From Alkalisalibacterium limincola (GTDB lineage Bacteria; Pseudomonadota; Gammaproteobacteria; Xanthomonadales; Xanthomonadaceae): a stretch of DNA of 64,000 nt. Under the pieces are notes generated by a model. The model searched no databases. It was given only the letters and a program-made list of their open reading frames with translations, and was not told the DNA's origin. The stretch spans positions 62,001 through 126,000 of the forward strand of contig NZ_VRTS01000001.1 of NCBI RefSeq assembly GCF_008017755.1. The letters run 5' to 3'. How positions within the stretch are numbered: position 1 is the stretch's first letter; each line of letters opens with the position of its first letter. The translations under genes and the position numbers were made by a program. This document shows, piece after piece, positions 9,006 through 21,423 of the stretch.

Positions 9006-10832
9006 TCATACGCCGTGCAGGGCCGCGTAGATGCGCTCGGCCAGCGAGGCGTTGATGCCCTCCACGCGGGCGATCTCCTCTTCACCGGCGGCCTTGAGGC
9101 CTGCCAGGCCGCCGAAGTGCTTGAGCAGTGCGGCGCGGCGCCGCGGGCCGATGCCGGGCACGTCCTCCAGGCGGCTGGTCTCGCGGGTCTTCTGGCGCTT
9201 GCCGCGATGGCCGGTGATGGCGAAGCGGTGCGCCTCGTCGCGCACCTGCTGCACCAGCTGCAGCGCGGGTGACGCGCCGCCGGGACGGATTTCGCGACCG
9301 TCGGCCTCGATCAGCGTCTCGTGGCCGGCCTTGCGCGCCTCGCCCTTGGCCACGCCCAGCACCCGGACCCCCTCCACGCCCAGCTCGCCCAGCACGGCGA
9401 GCGCCTGGGAGAGCTGGCCCTTGCCGCCGTCGATCAGCAGCAGGTCGGGCAGCACGCCGTCGACCTGGCCCCGCTTGAAGCGCCGGGTGAGCGCCTGGTG
9501 CATGGCGGCGTAGTCGTCGCCGGGCTCGATGCCGGCGATGTTGTAGCGCCGGTACTGGGCGCGCACCGGGCCATCGGCGTCGAACACCACGCAGGAGGCC
9601 ACGGTGGCCTCGCCCATCGTGTGGCTGATGTCGAAGCACTCGATGCGGCGCGGCGGCTCGGCCAGCTCCAGCAACTGCGTGAGCGCGTCCAGGCGCGCCT
9701 TCTGGCTGGCGCGCGAGCGCAGCGTGTCGGCCAAGCTCAGCGCGGCGTTGCGGTCGGCCAGTTCCAGGTAGCGCGCGCGGTCGCCGCGCACGCTGGACTT
9801 CAGTTCCACCTTGCGCCCGACCTGGGCGGTCAGCACTTCGGCCAGCAGCGCCTGGTCGGGCACGGCGTGGCTGAGGATGATCTCGCGCGGGGGCTGCTGC
9901 TCCAGGTAGTACTGCGCCAGGAACGCGTCGAGCACCTCCTCGCAGCTGTCGGCCCCGTTGATCTTGGGCTGGAACGCGCGGGTGCCGAGGTTCATGCCGT
10001 TGCGGAAGCACAGCAGGGTCACGCAGGCGTGCCCGCCCTCGATCCGGCAGGCCAGCACGTCCATGTCGACCTGCTCGCCCTCGACGTACTGGCGTGCCTG
10101 GATGCTGCGCAGCGAGGCCACCTGGTCGCGCATGCGCGCGGCGTCCTCGAAGCGCAGTTCGGCGCTGGCGCGTTCCATCTCGGCGTTGAACTCGTTGACC
10201 AGTTCGCTGCTGCGCCCTTCCAGGAACAGCACCGCGCGGCGCACCGCCTGGGCGTAGTCCTGCTGGCCGACATAGTCCACGCAGGGCGCCAGGCAACGGC
10301 CGATCTGGTACTGCAGGCAGGGCCGCGAGCGGTTCGCGAACACGCTGTCCTCGCAACTGCGGATGCCGAACAGCTTGTGCATCAGCGTGAGTGTCTCGCG
10401 CACGGCGCCGGCGCCCGGGAACGGCCCGAAGTAGCGCCCCGGGGCCTTGCGCGGGCCACGGTGGAAGCCCAGCTTGGGCCAGTCGCCGGCACTGAGGTGG
10501 ATGTAGGGGTAGCTCTTGTCGTCGCGCAGCAGCACGTTGTAGCGCGGCTTGAGCGACTTGATCAGCTGGTTCTCCAGCAGCAGCGCCTCGGCCTCGGTGC
10601 GCGTGGCGGTGACCTCGATGCGGGCGATCTGCGCCACCATGTTCTGCTGGCGGTACGGCAGGGCCTTGGTGAAGTAGCTGGCCACGCGCTTCTTGAGCGA
10701 GCCGGCCTTGCCCACGTACAGCACGCTGTCGTCGGCGGCCAGCATGCGGTACACGCCCGGCGCGCTGGTGAGCTTGCGGGCGAACGCGCGCCCGTCGAAA
10801 CCCTCCACCGGGTTGTCCTTGCCGCCGTTCAT
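9006..10832 (-). CDS. uvrC: UvrABC excinuclease subunit C
   Basis: This 608-aa nuclease makes both incisions in nucleotide excision repair. An N-terminal GIY-YIG-type nuclease domain (PGVYRML...VLYVGKAGSLKKRV, ~20-50) is followed by a UVR domain (FEDAARMRDQVASL, ~210), the RNase H-like second nuclease (CFDISHTMGE, LLIDGGKGQL) and tandem helix-hairpin-helix motifs (VPGIGPRRR, VEGINASLA) at the C-terminus. I chose the ATG at 10832, which overlaps the stop of the upstream thioredoxin/NHL gene by 4 nt and begins [14 protein letters not shown]. Sequence further upstream has shadow composition. Confidence 0.95.
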   Translation of the reverse strand: MNGGKDNPVEGFDGRAFARKLTSAPGVYRMLAADDSVLYVGKAGSLKKRVASYFTKALPYRQQNMVAQIARIEVTATRTEAEALLLENQLIKSLKPRYNVLLRDDKSYPYIHLSAGDWPKLGFHRGPRKAPGRYFGPFPGAGAVRETLTLMHKLFGIRSCEDSVFANRSRPCLQYQIGRCLAPCVDYVGQQDYAQAVRRAVLFLEGRSSELVNEFNAEMERASAELRFEDAARMRDQVASLRSIQARQYVEGEQVDMDVLACRIEGGHACVTLLCFRNGMNLGTRAFQPKINGADSCEEVLDAFLAQYYLEQQPPREIILSHAVPDQALLAEVLTAQVGRKVELKSSVRGDRARYLELADRNAALSLADTLRSRASQKARLDALTQLLELAEPPRRIECFDISHTMGEATVASCVVFDADGPVRAQYRRYNIAGIEPGDDYAAMHQALTRRFKRGQVDGVLPDLLLIDGGKGQLSQALAVLGELGVEGVRVLGVAKGEARKAGHETLIEADGREIRPGGASPALQLVQQVRDEAHRFAITGHRGKRQKTRETSRLEDVPGIGPRRRAALLKHFGGLAGLKAAGEEEIARVEGINASLAERIYAALHGV

Positions 10833-12265
10833 GCCTCGGCGTCGACCACCTCGAGTTCGCTCACCTCGCCGCTTTCCAGGTCCATGCGCAGCACCTGGTG
10901 GGCATCGGTGTTGACCAGCCAGACCGCGCCGGCGCCGGAAGCGATCGCCTCGGGCCGCGACAGCGCGTGCTCGATGCGCGCCGTGGCCACCGAGCCGCCG
11001 CCCAGCCGCAGCGTTCGCAGGCGGTCGTTGCCGGCATCGGCCAGCCACAGCACCGGGCTGTCCACCTGCAGGGCCAGGCCCTGCGGGCAGGTCAGGCTGG
11101 CCCGCTCGCGCGGGCCATCCTCGTGGCCGAATTCGAACAGGCCGCCACCCACCAGCGTGCGCAGCTGGCCGTCGTTGAACGACAGCCGCCGCAGCGACGC
11201 GCTGCCGGATTCCACGATGTAGAGCGTGTTCTGCAAGGCCGCCAGGCCGGTGGGATGGGCCATGCGGGCGCTACGGGCATGGCCGTCGGCGTGGCCGAAC
11301 TGGCCGCTGCCGGCGACATGCACCAGCGCGCCGGAGGCCATCTCCCACGCCCACACCTGGTTCTGCCCGGCCAGGCTGATGTAGAGGCGCTCGCCGTCCA
11401 GCGCCAGGCCCCAGGGACGGTTGAGGTCGGCCTCGCGCGGGTTGTCGATGCGCGCGCCCGCGGGCGTGCCCGGGCGACCGGTGCCGGCCAGCGTCTCGAC
11501 CTGGCCGGTGCGCAGGTTGAGGCGGCGCAGGGCGTGGTTGCCGGTGTCGGCGATGTAGAGCGCTTCGCGGTGCAGCAGCAGGCCGTGGGGGGCGTCGAAC
11601 GCACACTCCTCCGGCCCGCCGTCCACCAGTTCGGCATGGCCTGTGCCGTAGCGGGTCAGCACGCGGCCATGCAGGTTGCACTCCAGCACCTGGTGGTGGC
11701 CGGCGTCGGCGATGTACATGCGCTCCTCGCCGATGGCGATGCCGGCCGGATGGTGCAGCACCCGGGTGCCCGCCTGGCGACGCCCGGGGATGGACTCGGG
11801 CCCACCGTCCAGCGGTATCGGCGCCTCGTCGAGCAGCGGCTGCAGCGTGTCCTCGACCAGCTGCGCCGGGACATCGCCCGCCAGCACCTGGCGCAGGCCG
11901 CCGGTGGCATCGATGAGCGCCAGCGACGGCCAGCCGTGGATGCCGTAGTGCTGCCAGACCACGTAGTCGGGGTCGCTGGCGACGGGAAAGCGGATGCCCA
12001 TGCGGCTCACGCCATCGTGCACGCGGGTGGTGTCGCGCTCGAAGGGATACTTCGGCACGTGGATGCCGATGACCTGCAGCTGCTGCGGGTGTTTCAGGAC
12101 GAGGTGGTGCAGCGTTTCAAGCAGGTTGTGGCAGTAGGACGAGGACTGGTTGAAGAAGGCCAGGACGACCACGCGCCCGGTGCATTCCCCCAGCCGGATG
12201 CGATCGGCGTTGATCCAGTCCAGCTGGTCGCTCAGTTCCGGGGCAAGGGGGCTGGCCTGGTTCAT
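10829..12265 (-). CDS. Thioredoxin-like/NHL-repeat protein (NHLRC2-like)
   Basis: A 478-aa protein with no signal peptide, so probably cytoplasmic. Residues ~1-150 have a thioredoxin-like fold ([15 protein letters not shown]..., [16 protein letters not shown], a [20 protein letters not shown] cis-Pro region). The redox motif is degenerate, with a single Cys instead of CxxC. Residues ~170-460 are NHL beta-propeller repeats with recurring units such as [26 protein letters not shown] and [14 protein letters not shown]. This matches the NHLRC2 family. It overlaps kdsB upstream and uvrC downstream by 4 nt each. No catalytic role can be read from the sequence; a scaffold is as likely as an oxidoreductase. 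Confidence 0.8.
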   Translation of the reverse strand: MNQASPLAPELSDQLDWINADRIRLGECTGRVVVLAFFNQSSSYCHNLLETLHHLVLKHPQQLQVIGIHVPKYPFERDTTRVHDGVSRMGIRFPVASDPDYVVWQHYGIHGWPSLALIDATGGLRQVLAGDVPAQLVEDTLQPLLDEAPIPLDGGPESIPGRRQAGTRVLHHPAGIAIGEERMYIADAGHHQVLECNLHGRVLTRYGTGHAELVDGGPEECAFDAPHGLLLHREALYIADTGNHALRRLNLRTGQVETLAGTGRPGTPAGARIDNPREADLNRPWGLALDGERLYISLAGQNQVWAWEMASGALVHVAGSGQFGHADGHARSARMAHPTGLAALQNTLYIVESGSASLRRLSFNDGQLRTLVGGGLFEFGHEDGPRERASLTCPQGLALQVDSPVLWLADAGNDRLRTLRLGGGSVATARIEHALSRPEAIASGAGAVWLVNTDAHQVLRMDLESGEVSELEVVDAEA

Positions 12266-13065
12266 TCGTCCTCCGTGCGGGTGGATCCCGGGGCTGCGTC
12301 CCGGGAGGAGATTATGCGCGACTCGGCGCGCGCCAGGTCGGCCTCGGTGTCCACGCCCGGCGGGAACGCCACCGGGGTGGGTGCCACGGCGATGCGGTAT
12401 CCGGCCTCCAGCACGCGCAACTGCTCGAGCGCCTCGGCCTGTTCGAGCTGGCCGTGCGGCAGCGCAGCGAATTCGGCCAGGAAGCCGGCGCGGTAGGCGT
12501 AGATGCCGATGTGCCTCAAGCCCGGTTGCGGCAGGGCGCTGACGCGGTCGCCGGCGTAGCGGTCACGGTGCCAGGGCAGCGGCGCCCGGCTGAAGTACAG
12601 CGCATGGCCCTGCGCGTCGCGGACCAGTTTGACCGCATTGGGATCGAACGCGGTGCCGGTATCGGTGAACTCCGCGTACAGCGTCGCCATCGGTGCATCG
12701 CTGTCGGCCAGCCGGCGGGCCACGGCCCGGATGCCTTCGGCCGGCGCGAACGGTTCGTCGCCCTGCAGGTTCACGACGATGCGGTCGGGGGCCCAGCCGA
12801 GCTGCCGTGCGCACTCGGCCAGGCGGTCGGTACCCGAGGCGTGGTCGGCGCGGGTCATGCACACGGACACGCCGTGGCCGCGGACGGCTTCGGCGATGCG
12901 CTCGTCGTCGGTGGCCACCACGACTTCGGCCGCGCCCGCGGCCAGCGCGCGGCGGGCCACGTGAACCACCATCGGCTCGCCGGCCAGCAGCCGCAGCGGC
13001 TTGCCCGGCAGGCGCGAGGCGCCGTAGCGCGCGGGGATCGCAACGAGGAAATCGAGTGTATCCAT
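12262..13065 (-). CDS. kdsB: 3-deoxy-manno-octulosonate cytidylyltransferase
   Basis: This 267-aa cytosolic enzyme activates Kdo with CTP for transfer onto lipid A. The nucleotide-binding start [23 protein letters not shown], the substrate motif [14 protein letters not shown] and NLQGDEPF are all present. The C-terminal part ([26 protein letters not shown]) also matches. It lies 6 nt after lpxK and overlaps the NHL gene by 4 nt, so it belongs to the LPS-biogenesis operon. Confidence 0.95.
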   Translation of the reverse strand: MDTLDFLVAIPARYGASRLPGKPLRLLAGEPMVVHVARRALAAGAAEVVVATDDERIAEAVRGHGVSVCMTRADHASGTDRLAECARQLGWAPDRIVVNLQGDEPFAPAEGIRAVARRLADSDAPMATLYAEFTDTGTAFDPNAVKLVRDAQGHALYFSRAPLPWHRDRYAGDRVSALPQPGLRHIGIYAYRAGFLAEFAALPHGQLEQAEALEQLRVLEAGYRIAVAPTPVAFPPGVDTEADLARAESRIISSRDAAPGSTRTEDE

Positions 13066-13071
13066 GCGGGC

Positions 13072-14123
13072 CTAGAACAGGTCGATGCCGGCCATGCCGG
13101 CCTGGAAGCGGGTGAGCTGGCCGGCCAGCATGGCGTAGAAGGCGCCGGGAAGCTCGGCGCTGACCGGCAGCACCCACACGTCGGTGGCGTCGGGGACGAC
13201 GTGGCGCAGCTTGATCGCGTCCTTCTCGGTGACCAGCACCGGCAGGTCGTCGCCGAAATCGAGGTCGGCGGCAGTGAAGGCGTGGTGGTCGGGGAACGGA
13301 TGCTCGATCGGTTCCAGGCCCGCCTCGCGAAGCGTGGCGAAGAAGCGGTCCGGGTGGCCGATGCCGGCGACGGCGTGCACGCGCTGGCCGGCGAACGCCG
13401 CCAGCTCGCGGGCGTGCGTGCCCTGCCCTTCGCGCCCTTCCTGCCCGGCCGTGGCGACGGCGTGCAGCGGCTGCAGCGGCAACGGGCGCAGCAGCATCGC
13501 CCACTTGCCCTCGGTGTCGGCTTCCCCGCCGTTCACCACGTGTGCGTCGCACTGCCGGCCCGCTCGAGTGGCTCGCGCAAGGGGCCGGCCGGCAGCATGC
13601 GGTCGTTGCCGTAGCGCGGCGGCCGTCGATCATCTCGATCTCCAGGTCGCGCGCCAGGCGGTAGTGCTGCAGGCCGTCGTCGCTGACGATGATGTCGGCA
13701 CCGGCGGCCAGCGCGGCCTCGGCGGCAGCGACGCGGTCGCTGTCCACCACGACCACCGCGCCGGTGCGCGCGGCGATCAGGCAGGGTTCGTCACCCCCCT
13801 GGCGCGGCGTCGTGCCGGGGCCCACGCGCACCAGGCCACGCGAGCGCGGCCGTGGCCGCGACTGACCACGCCGGGGTTCCAGCCACGTTGCTGCAGCCAT
13901 TCCACCAGCGCGATGGTCAGCGGTGTCTTGCCGGTGCCGCCCACGGTCAGGTTGCCGATGACGATGACCGGTGCCGAGACGCGGTGTGCCTTGAACCAGC
14001 GCCGGTGGAAGCCCAGGCGACGCACGCCCACGATCGCGGCGTAGACCTTCTCCAGCGCCGACAGGACCAGTCCCGGCGGGGTGTCGCCGTACCAGCGGCG
14101 TGCCAGCCAGTCCGGCAGCGCGC

Positions 14124-14127
<4 letters not shown>
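13072..14127 (-). CDS. lpxK: Tetraacyldisaccharide 4'-kinase (three single-base frame breaks)
   Basis: LpxK phosphorylates the 4' position of the lipid A precursor at the inner membrane. The protein is spread over three frames. The N-terminus (GTG 14127; [20 protein letters not shown]-loop [12 protein letters not shown]) reads to ~13850. The middle ([26 protein letters not shown]) follows a one-base loss at 13835-13855. A short tract ([18 protein letters not shown]) and the C-terminus ([21 protein letters not shown]) need two more missing bases at ~13613-13620 and ~13553-13559. With three bases restored the product is ~352 aa and uninterrupted. LpxK is normally essential, so errors in the sequence are likelier than a pseudogene. 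It overlaps msbA by 4 nt (GTGA). Confidence 0.85.
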
Positions 14128-15880
<1,753 letters not shown>

Positions 15881-15884
<4 letters not shown>

Positions 15885-16303
15885 GGCGCCTCCCCGGCCT
15901 GGGTGGCGATCGAGATGCGGGTGAAACCCAGTTGCCCCAGCGCGTCCATCGCCGTGACCACGGACTGGTGCTGGGCGCGCGCGTCGGCGCGCAGGGTGAC
16001 CGGGCGCGTGCGGTCCTCGCCGGCCACCCGCGCGATCGCCGCACGCAGCGACTCCACGTCACGGCGCAGTACCTCCTGGTCGCCGACGAAGAAGCGGCCT
16101 TCGCCGTCCACCGCCACCACCAGCGTCTCGTCGGGTTCCAGCGCGGTGGCTGCGCTGGACTCGGGCAGGTTGAGCTCGATCGCGGCGCGCTCGTCGAAGG
16201 TGGTGGTGATGACGAAGAAGATGATCAGCGTGAACACGACGTCGATCAGCGAGGTCAGGCTGATCTCGGGTTCGTCGCGCAGCCGGCCGGTATCCAGGCG
16301 CAT
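15881..16303 (-). CDS. exbD: ExbD/TolR-family biopolymer transport protein
   Basis: This 140-aa protein has a short cytoplasmic N-terminus (MRLDTGRLRDEPEISL), one membrane segment at ~18-38 (LIDVVFTLIIFFVITTTF) with the conserved proton-pathway Asp in SLIDV, and a periplasmic domain. It works with ExbB in a proton-driven motor energizing TonB, or in the Tol system. I chose the ATG at 16303, 4 nt after exbB; the longer upstream frame is a shadow of exbB. ExbD versus TolR cannot be separated from sequence alone. No tonB or tolA is adjacent. Confidence 0.9.
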
Positions 16304-16307
16304 TGCG

Positions 16308-16934
16308 TCAAAGCTTCCCGCGCTTGATCGGGAGGCTCTGGTCGAGGGTGTCGATGAGCACCATCGCCTGCTTTTCCATGTCGATGACGTACTCGCTGAC
16401 GCGGCCGCGGAAGTAGCGGTAGAACGCGAGCGCGGGGATCGCGACGACCAGCCCGGCCGCGGTGGACACCAGCGCCTCGCCGATGCCGCCGGCCAGGCGG
16501 CTGGCATCGCCCACGCCGTACTCCAGCACGCCCAGGAACATGCGAATCATGCCGGTGACGGTGCCCAGCAGGCCCAGCAGCGGCGCCACGCCGGCGATGG
16601 TGCCGAGCGTGTTGAGGAAACGCTCGAGCTGGTGGATGACGTGGCGGCCGGTGTCCTCGATGCGCTCCTTGATCTGTTCGCGCGGGCGGTGGCGTACGTC
16701 CAGCCCGGCTGCCAGCAGCTCGCCCAGCGGCGAGTTGCCGCGCAGCACGTCGATGTGGACCGGGTCGAGCTGCCGGTTCGCCGCCCAGGCCTGCACTTCC
16801 TGGCCCAGGCCGGGCGGGATGACGGCCTGCCGACGCAGGGTCCAGAAACGCTCGATGATGATGGCGATGGCGATGGCGGAGAGCGCCAGGATGGGCCACA
16901 TGACCCAGCCGCCCGCAAACAGGAGTTCCAGCAC
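16308..16934 (-). CDS. exbB: ExbB/TolQ/MotA-family proton channel protein
   Basis: A 208-aa inner-membrane protein with three hydrophobic segments (FAGGWVMWPILALSAIAIAI near the N-terminus, GVAPLLGLLGTVTGMIRMF mid, TAAGLVVAIPALAFYRYF late). The family motif GLLGTVTGM is intact. The start is GTG at 16934, preceded by GAGG at 7 nt. It forms the stator-like channel with the ExbD encoded next, and is probably the first gene of the lipid A operon; the 116 nt upstream would hold its promoter. Confidence 0.9.
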   Translation of the reverse strand: MLELLFAGGWVMWPILALSAIAIAIIIERFWTLRRQAVIPPGLGQEVQAWAANRQLDPVHIDVLRGNSPLGELLAAGLDVRHRPREQIKERIEDTGRHVIHQLERFLNTLGTIAGVAPLLGLLGTVTGMIRMFLGVLEYGVGDASRLAGGIGEALVSTAAGLVVAIPALAFYRYFRGRVSEYVIDMEKQAMVLIDTLDQSLPIKRGKL

Positions 16935-17050
16935 AGGGTGTCCTCGTTGATGGGCCCGTGGGGGCAGGCCCGTTTCAAGCCGTTGGCTAGGATAGCGGCA
17001 CTGGCGCTCTTGTGCCTGCCTGCGCGACAGCGCCGGCCGGCTGCAGGCGC

Positions 17051-18790
17051 CTAGACCAGGGCGTCGATGGCCTCGGAGGCATTGCCCGGGCGGGCGGCCC
17101 GTTGCTCGTCCAGCGCCGCCAGGCTGCTGGGGCGGCCCAGGAAGAAGCCCTGGAACTGGTCGCAGCCGATGCCACGCAGCAGGTCGAGCTGGGCGCGCGT
17201 CTCAACGCCCTCGGCCACGACCGGCAGGTTCAGCGAGGCCGCCAGCGAGACGATGGCGCGCACGATGTCGATGCTGCTGCGGTCGACCTCGAGGCCGGCG
17301 ACGAAGCTGCGGTCGACCTTGAGCTTGTCGACCAGGAAGCGCCGCAGGTAGGCCAGGCTGGAATAGCCGGTGCCGAAGTCGTCGACCGAAAGCCGGAAGC
17401 CCAGCCCGCGCAGGCGCTGGATCTGCAGCTCCGATTCGCCGGTATCGTGCATCAGCACGGTTTCGGTGATCTCCAGCTCGATCGCATCGGTGGGGACGTC
17501 GGCGGCGACTGCGGCCGCGGAAAGCTGGTCGGCGAGGTGCACGTCGGAGAACTGCGCCGCGGAAATGTTGATCGACATGAACAGCTTCGAGCCATGGGTC
17601 CGGCGCAGGTGGGCCAGCGCGGCGGCCGCCTGGCCGAAGACCCATCGACCCAGTTCCAGGATCAGTCCGGTTTCCTCGGCCACCGGGATGAACTCCGCCG
17701 GAGACACTTCGCCCAGTTCGGCGTTGTGCCAGCGCAACAGGGCCTCGAACCCCTCCACCTCGCCACAGCCGGCCAGGATGGGCTGGAACACGAGCCTGAG
17801 TTCGTCGCGCGCGATTGCTCCGGCGAGTTCCTTCTGCAGGGTGATGCGCGTCTGGGCCAGGCGGCCCAGGCGGGGGTTGTAGAAGGTGATCTGCCGAGAC
17901 CGGGTCCGCCGCGACTCGGAATAGGCCATGTCCGCGGCCCGCAGCAGCTCGTCGACGTGGCGGCCGTGCTGGCGCAGGCGTGCCACCCCAAGCGCCGAGA
18001 CGATGTGCAGCTCGAGCCCGGCCGCCTCCAGGCGGGTGTCGACGATGCCGGCCAGGCCGTTGATGCGGTCGCCATCGACCTCCCCCTCCAGCTCCATGAG
18101 CACGGCGAACTGGTGCTGGCCCATGCGTGCCGCCAGGTGGCGGTGCCCGGCCAGCAGCGAGACCAGGCGTTCGGCGTAGGCGCGCAACAGCGCATCGGCG
18201 AACTCGAATCCGAAGACGTCGCGGAAGTCGTGGAAGCGACGCGGCGCCAGCCGTACCAGCACCGCGCTGCGATCCTCGGGGACGGACTCGATGAAGGTCT
18301 GCCCGCGCAGGCGCAGTCCGTGGTCGTTGAGCAGGCCGGTGAGTTCGTCGAACTCGGCCTGTGCGTAGCGGTCGGCGGCGGTGACCGAGCGCACGGCCAG
18401 CACCTCGCCGAGCGGGATGACCTCATGCCACATCCAGTGCCGGCCGCCATCAGGTGCGGTGATCTCGAACTCGGAGAACTGGGCCTCGCCGCTCTTCAGC
18501 GCGCGCTCGCCCTCCTCGAGGAAGGCCTCCAGGCGACCGGGGCTGACCAGTTCACCGACCCGGGTGCCGGGCGGCGTGTGGGCATCGAGCCCGAGGAAAC
18601 CCAGTGCGGTCGGGTTGAGGTGTTCGACGACGAAGTCGACCAGCCGGCCTTCCGCGTCGTGCAGCGGACGGACCAGGTGCAATCCCACGCGCACGCACGG
18701 GGAAGCTTCGGGGGCTGTCACCAGCGAGTCGATGTCGGACATTTCCGGCCCATGGCCGGCCTCGGTAGGAACGACTGTGGAAGTGGACAA
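17051..18790 (-). CDS. PAS/degenerate GGDEF-EAL protein, probable c-di-GMP phosphodiesterase
   Basis: ~579 aa. A PAS-like sensor (~30-150) precedes a GGDEF fold whose catalytic motif has become GQHQF (RMGQHQFAVLM), so cyclase activity is unlikely. The EAL domain keeps the residues expected for hydrolysis: EALLRW, Asn in SINISAAQF, ELEITETVLM, VDDFGTGYSSL, DRSFV and AEGVET. It would therefore degrade c-di-GMP, possibly with GTP bound in the dead GGDEF as an allosteric input. The annotated start is a TTG; an ATG at 18742 (MSDIDSL) with GGAA upstream is an equal or better candidate. Confidence 0.85.
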   Translation of the reverse strand: MSTSTVVPTEAGHGPEMSDIDSLVTAPEASPCVRVGLHLVRPLHDAEGRLVDFVVEHLNPTALGFLGLDAHTPPGTRVGELVSPGRLEAFLEEGERALKSGEAQFSEFEITAPDGGRHWMWHEVIPLGEVLAVRSVTAADRYAQAEFDELTGLLNDHGLRLRGQTFIESVPEDRSAVLVRLAPRRFHDFRDVFGFEFADALLRAYAERLVSLLAGHRHLAARMGQHQFAVLMELEGEVDGDRINGLAGIVDTRLEAAGLELHIVSALGVARLRQHGRHVDELLRAADMAYSESRRTRSRQITFYNPRLGRLAQTRITLQKELAGAIARDELRLVFQPILAGCGEVEGFEALLRWHNAELGEVSPAEFIPVAEETGLILELGRWVFGQAAAALAHLRRTHGSKLFMSINISAAQFSDVHLADQLSAAAVAADVPTDAIELEITETVLMHDTGESELQIQRLRGLGFRLSVDDFGTGYSSLAYLRRFLVDKLKVDRSFVAGLEVDRSSIDIVRAIVSLAASLNLPVVAEGVETRAQLDLLRGIGCDQFQGFFLGRPSSLAALDEQRAARPGNASEAIDALV

Positions 18791-18854
18791 CTCCGCAAGT
18801 ATGCTGCGGACCGGGTGCGCGAATCCACGATGCGGTCACAGTTTGACCCAGCTT

Positions 18855-21322
18855 TCACTCGCGGGACGGGGCTTCGTGCCAGAAGCGTCGCCGCACCTCG
18901 CGCCGGCGCTCGACGGCGGGCGGCGCGCCGGGATCCACGCGCACCCGGACGTATCCATGATCTCCGGTGTCCGACAGCGGCACGTTCCTTTCGCGCAGGC
19001 GGACGAGCACGTCGGGATGGGGATGGTTGAACCGCGACGCGTGCGCGGACGCGTTGAGCGCCACGTGCGGGGCAACCGCATCCAGGAACCCGGGGCTGCT
19101 GGAGCCGCGGCTGCCGTGGTGGCCCAGCACCAGCACGTCGCTGCCGAGCCCGTCACCGTGCAGGCGCAGCAGGCGACGTTCGACGACATGGCCGATGTCG
19201 CCGGTGAGCAATGCGCTGCCGCCCTCGCCGCGGATGCGCAGCACGCAGCTGCCTTCGTTGCCGACATCGGGGAAGAATGGCGTGGGGTGGAGGAAGCTGA
19301 ACTCGACGCCGTCCCAGTGCCATTGCACGCCGGCAAGACAGGCCCTGGAAGGACCTGGACACCCGGCGGCCGCGGCGCCGCGCGCCTGGAGAACGGCATC
19401 GTGCCGGCGCAGCGCGTGGTGCGCGGTTCCCTTTCCAGCCACGGCGCCTGGCCCCAAAGGGGGGTGCCGGGGAAGGCGCGCAGCACGCTGGGCATGCCGC
19501 CAACGTGGTCGTTGTCGCCGTGGCTGATGACCAGCGCATCCAGGCGATCCACGCCCAACGCGTGCAGCGTCGGCACGACGGCCGTGGCGCCCATGTCCAT
19601 GCCGCCACCCGCGTTCGGCCCGGTGTCGTACAGCAACGCGTGCGCGTGCGTGCGCACCAGCAGGGAAAGGCCTTGGCCGACGTCGATGACGTGGATTTCG
19701 AACCCGCCCGGCGCGGGCGTGGGCAGGCGCGGCCACAGCAGCGGCAGGAACAGCGGCAGCGCCATCGCCCGTCCCGGCGTGCCGCGCGGCATGAGCAGCC
19801 AGGCGGCACCGCCCAGCGCCAGCAGCAGAGCGGGCAGCCCGGGCGCCGGCAGATGCCGCATCGCGCCTGGCCACTGCGCCAGCGCGCGCATGCCCCGGGC
19901 ACCCTGCTCGACCAGCGTCGCCGCAGTCCACAGCAGCGCCTCTCCGCCGGCGCTCCAGGCCAGCGACAGCAGCGTGCCGAGCAAGGCCAGCGGCACGACG
20001 ACCAGCGTGACCAGCGGGATGCCGAGCAGGTTCGCCAGCGGACCGACCACGGACGCCTGCCCGAAGAACCACACCGTGAGGGGCAGCAGGCCCACGCTGG
20101 CCACCCACTGCGTGCCCAGCAGTGCACCCAGGTAGCCCGGTGGCTTCGCCCCGCCCTGGCTGCCGCCCAAGCACCACAACAACCAGCCCACGCCGAGGAA
20201 GCTGAGCCAGAAGCCCGGCGAAAGCACCGCCAGCGGATCCACCAGCAGCACCGCCAGCAGCGCCAGCGCGAAACTGTTCGCAGCCACGACCGGGCGCCGC
20301 GCCAGCCGGGCCAGCAGCGCTGCGGCGATCATCAGCACCGCCCGCTGGGTCGGCAGCGAGAATCCGGCCGCGGCGGCGTAGACGATCGCGCAGGCCAGGG
20401 CGGTCCACGCCATGAGCATTGGCCGCGGCAGCCGCCGCGTCATCGCCGGCCACAGGCGCGACAAGGCACCGGCCAGCAAGGCGCCAAGCCCGGCAACGAC
20501 GCCGACATGGAACCCGGAGATGGCCAGCAGGTGGGTCAGCCCGGTGGCGCGCAGCGCATCCCAGTCCTGTGGCTGCATCTGCCGCGTGTCGCCCAGCGAC
20601 AGGCCCAGGACGAAGCGCATGCCGGGATGCGCGACGCGCTGGCCCAGCCGTTCGCTGGTGCGGCTGCGCCACGCATCCAGCCCGCCGCCATCGGACAGCA
20701 GCCGGGCCTGGTCGGGCTGGCGCACGTAGCCGGTGGCGGCGAGGCGCTGCTCGAGCGCGCGGCGTTCGCGGTCGAAGCCGCCCGGATTGAGCACGCCGCG
20801 CGGACGCCTGAGGCGCAACTGCATTTCCCAGACCTGGCCGGGGGCGAGTCCGGGCGCCGGCCCGTACCAGCCCAGGCTGACGCGCCGCCCTTCCAGTTCC
20901 GGCACCTGCGGTACCGACACCAGCACCGCATCGAAACCGGTGAAGCCACGGCCCGACCCGCTGGCTGCGACGGTCCCCTGCCGCACGAGGCCGGTGATGC
21001 GCAGTTCGACCTCCAGGTCGACCCCGACCACGTCCGCGTCGATCCGCTGCGCCAGCGCGTGGTGGCCGTGCAGTCCGGCCAGCCCCAGCCCCACCGTGAA
21101 CGCACCGGCCAGGCGCAGCGCACGACGTCCCCGCCACCAGGCCGACGCGCCCGCCAGGCAGGCCACGGCGAACCCGCCCGCGGGCGGCAGTTCGGGAAAA
21201 CCCATGAGTACGGTGATGCCGGCGAGCAGCGCCAGCGCGCTGGCCAGGCCGAGCGGTGGCAGGTGGCGGCGCGGGGCCGGCCGCTGCAGCATGTCGTGCG
21301 TCCGTGGATCGATCCAGTCCAC
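18855..21322 (-). CDS. comEC: DNA internalization-related competence protein ComEC/Rec2 (one frame break)
   Basis: Polytopic inner-membrane channel for uptake of single-stranded transforming DNA, ~822 aa. The N-terminus has membrane segments and an OB-like domain (DVVGVDLEVELRITGL). The competence core follows (GLTHLLAISGFHVGVVAGLG, SLPTQRAVLMIAAALLAR). The C-terminal metallo-beta-lactamase domain has VIDVGQGLSLLV, SHGDNDHVGGM, LLTGDIGHVVE and LVLGHHGS. The MBL domain is split between two frames by one missing base between about 19330 and 19400; length is 3n+2. Start is GTG 21322 or ATG 21292. No other competence gene is close. Confidence 0.87.
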
Positions 21323-21423
21323 GACGTTGCCGCGCCGACGCGCCTGCGCCTATCAACGGGCGCGGCGATCGCGGGTAGGAAAAGCCCTCGCCGCCCGGGT
21401 TCAACCGGGCCGACGCGAACCGC

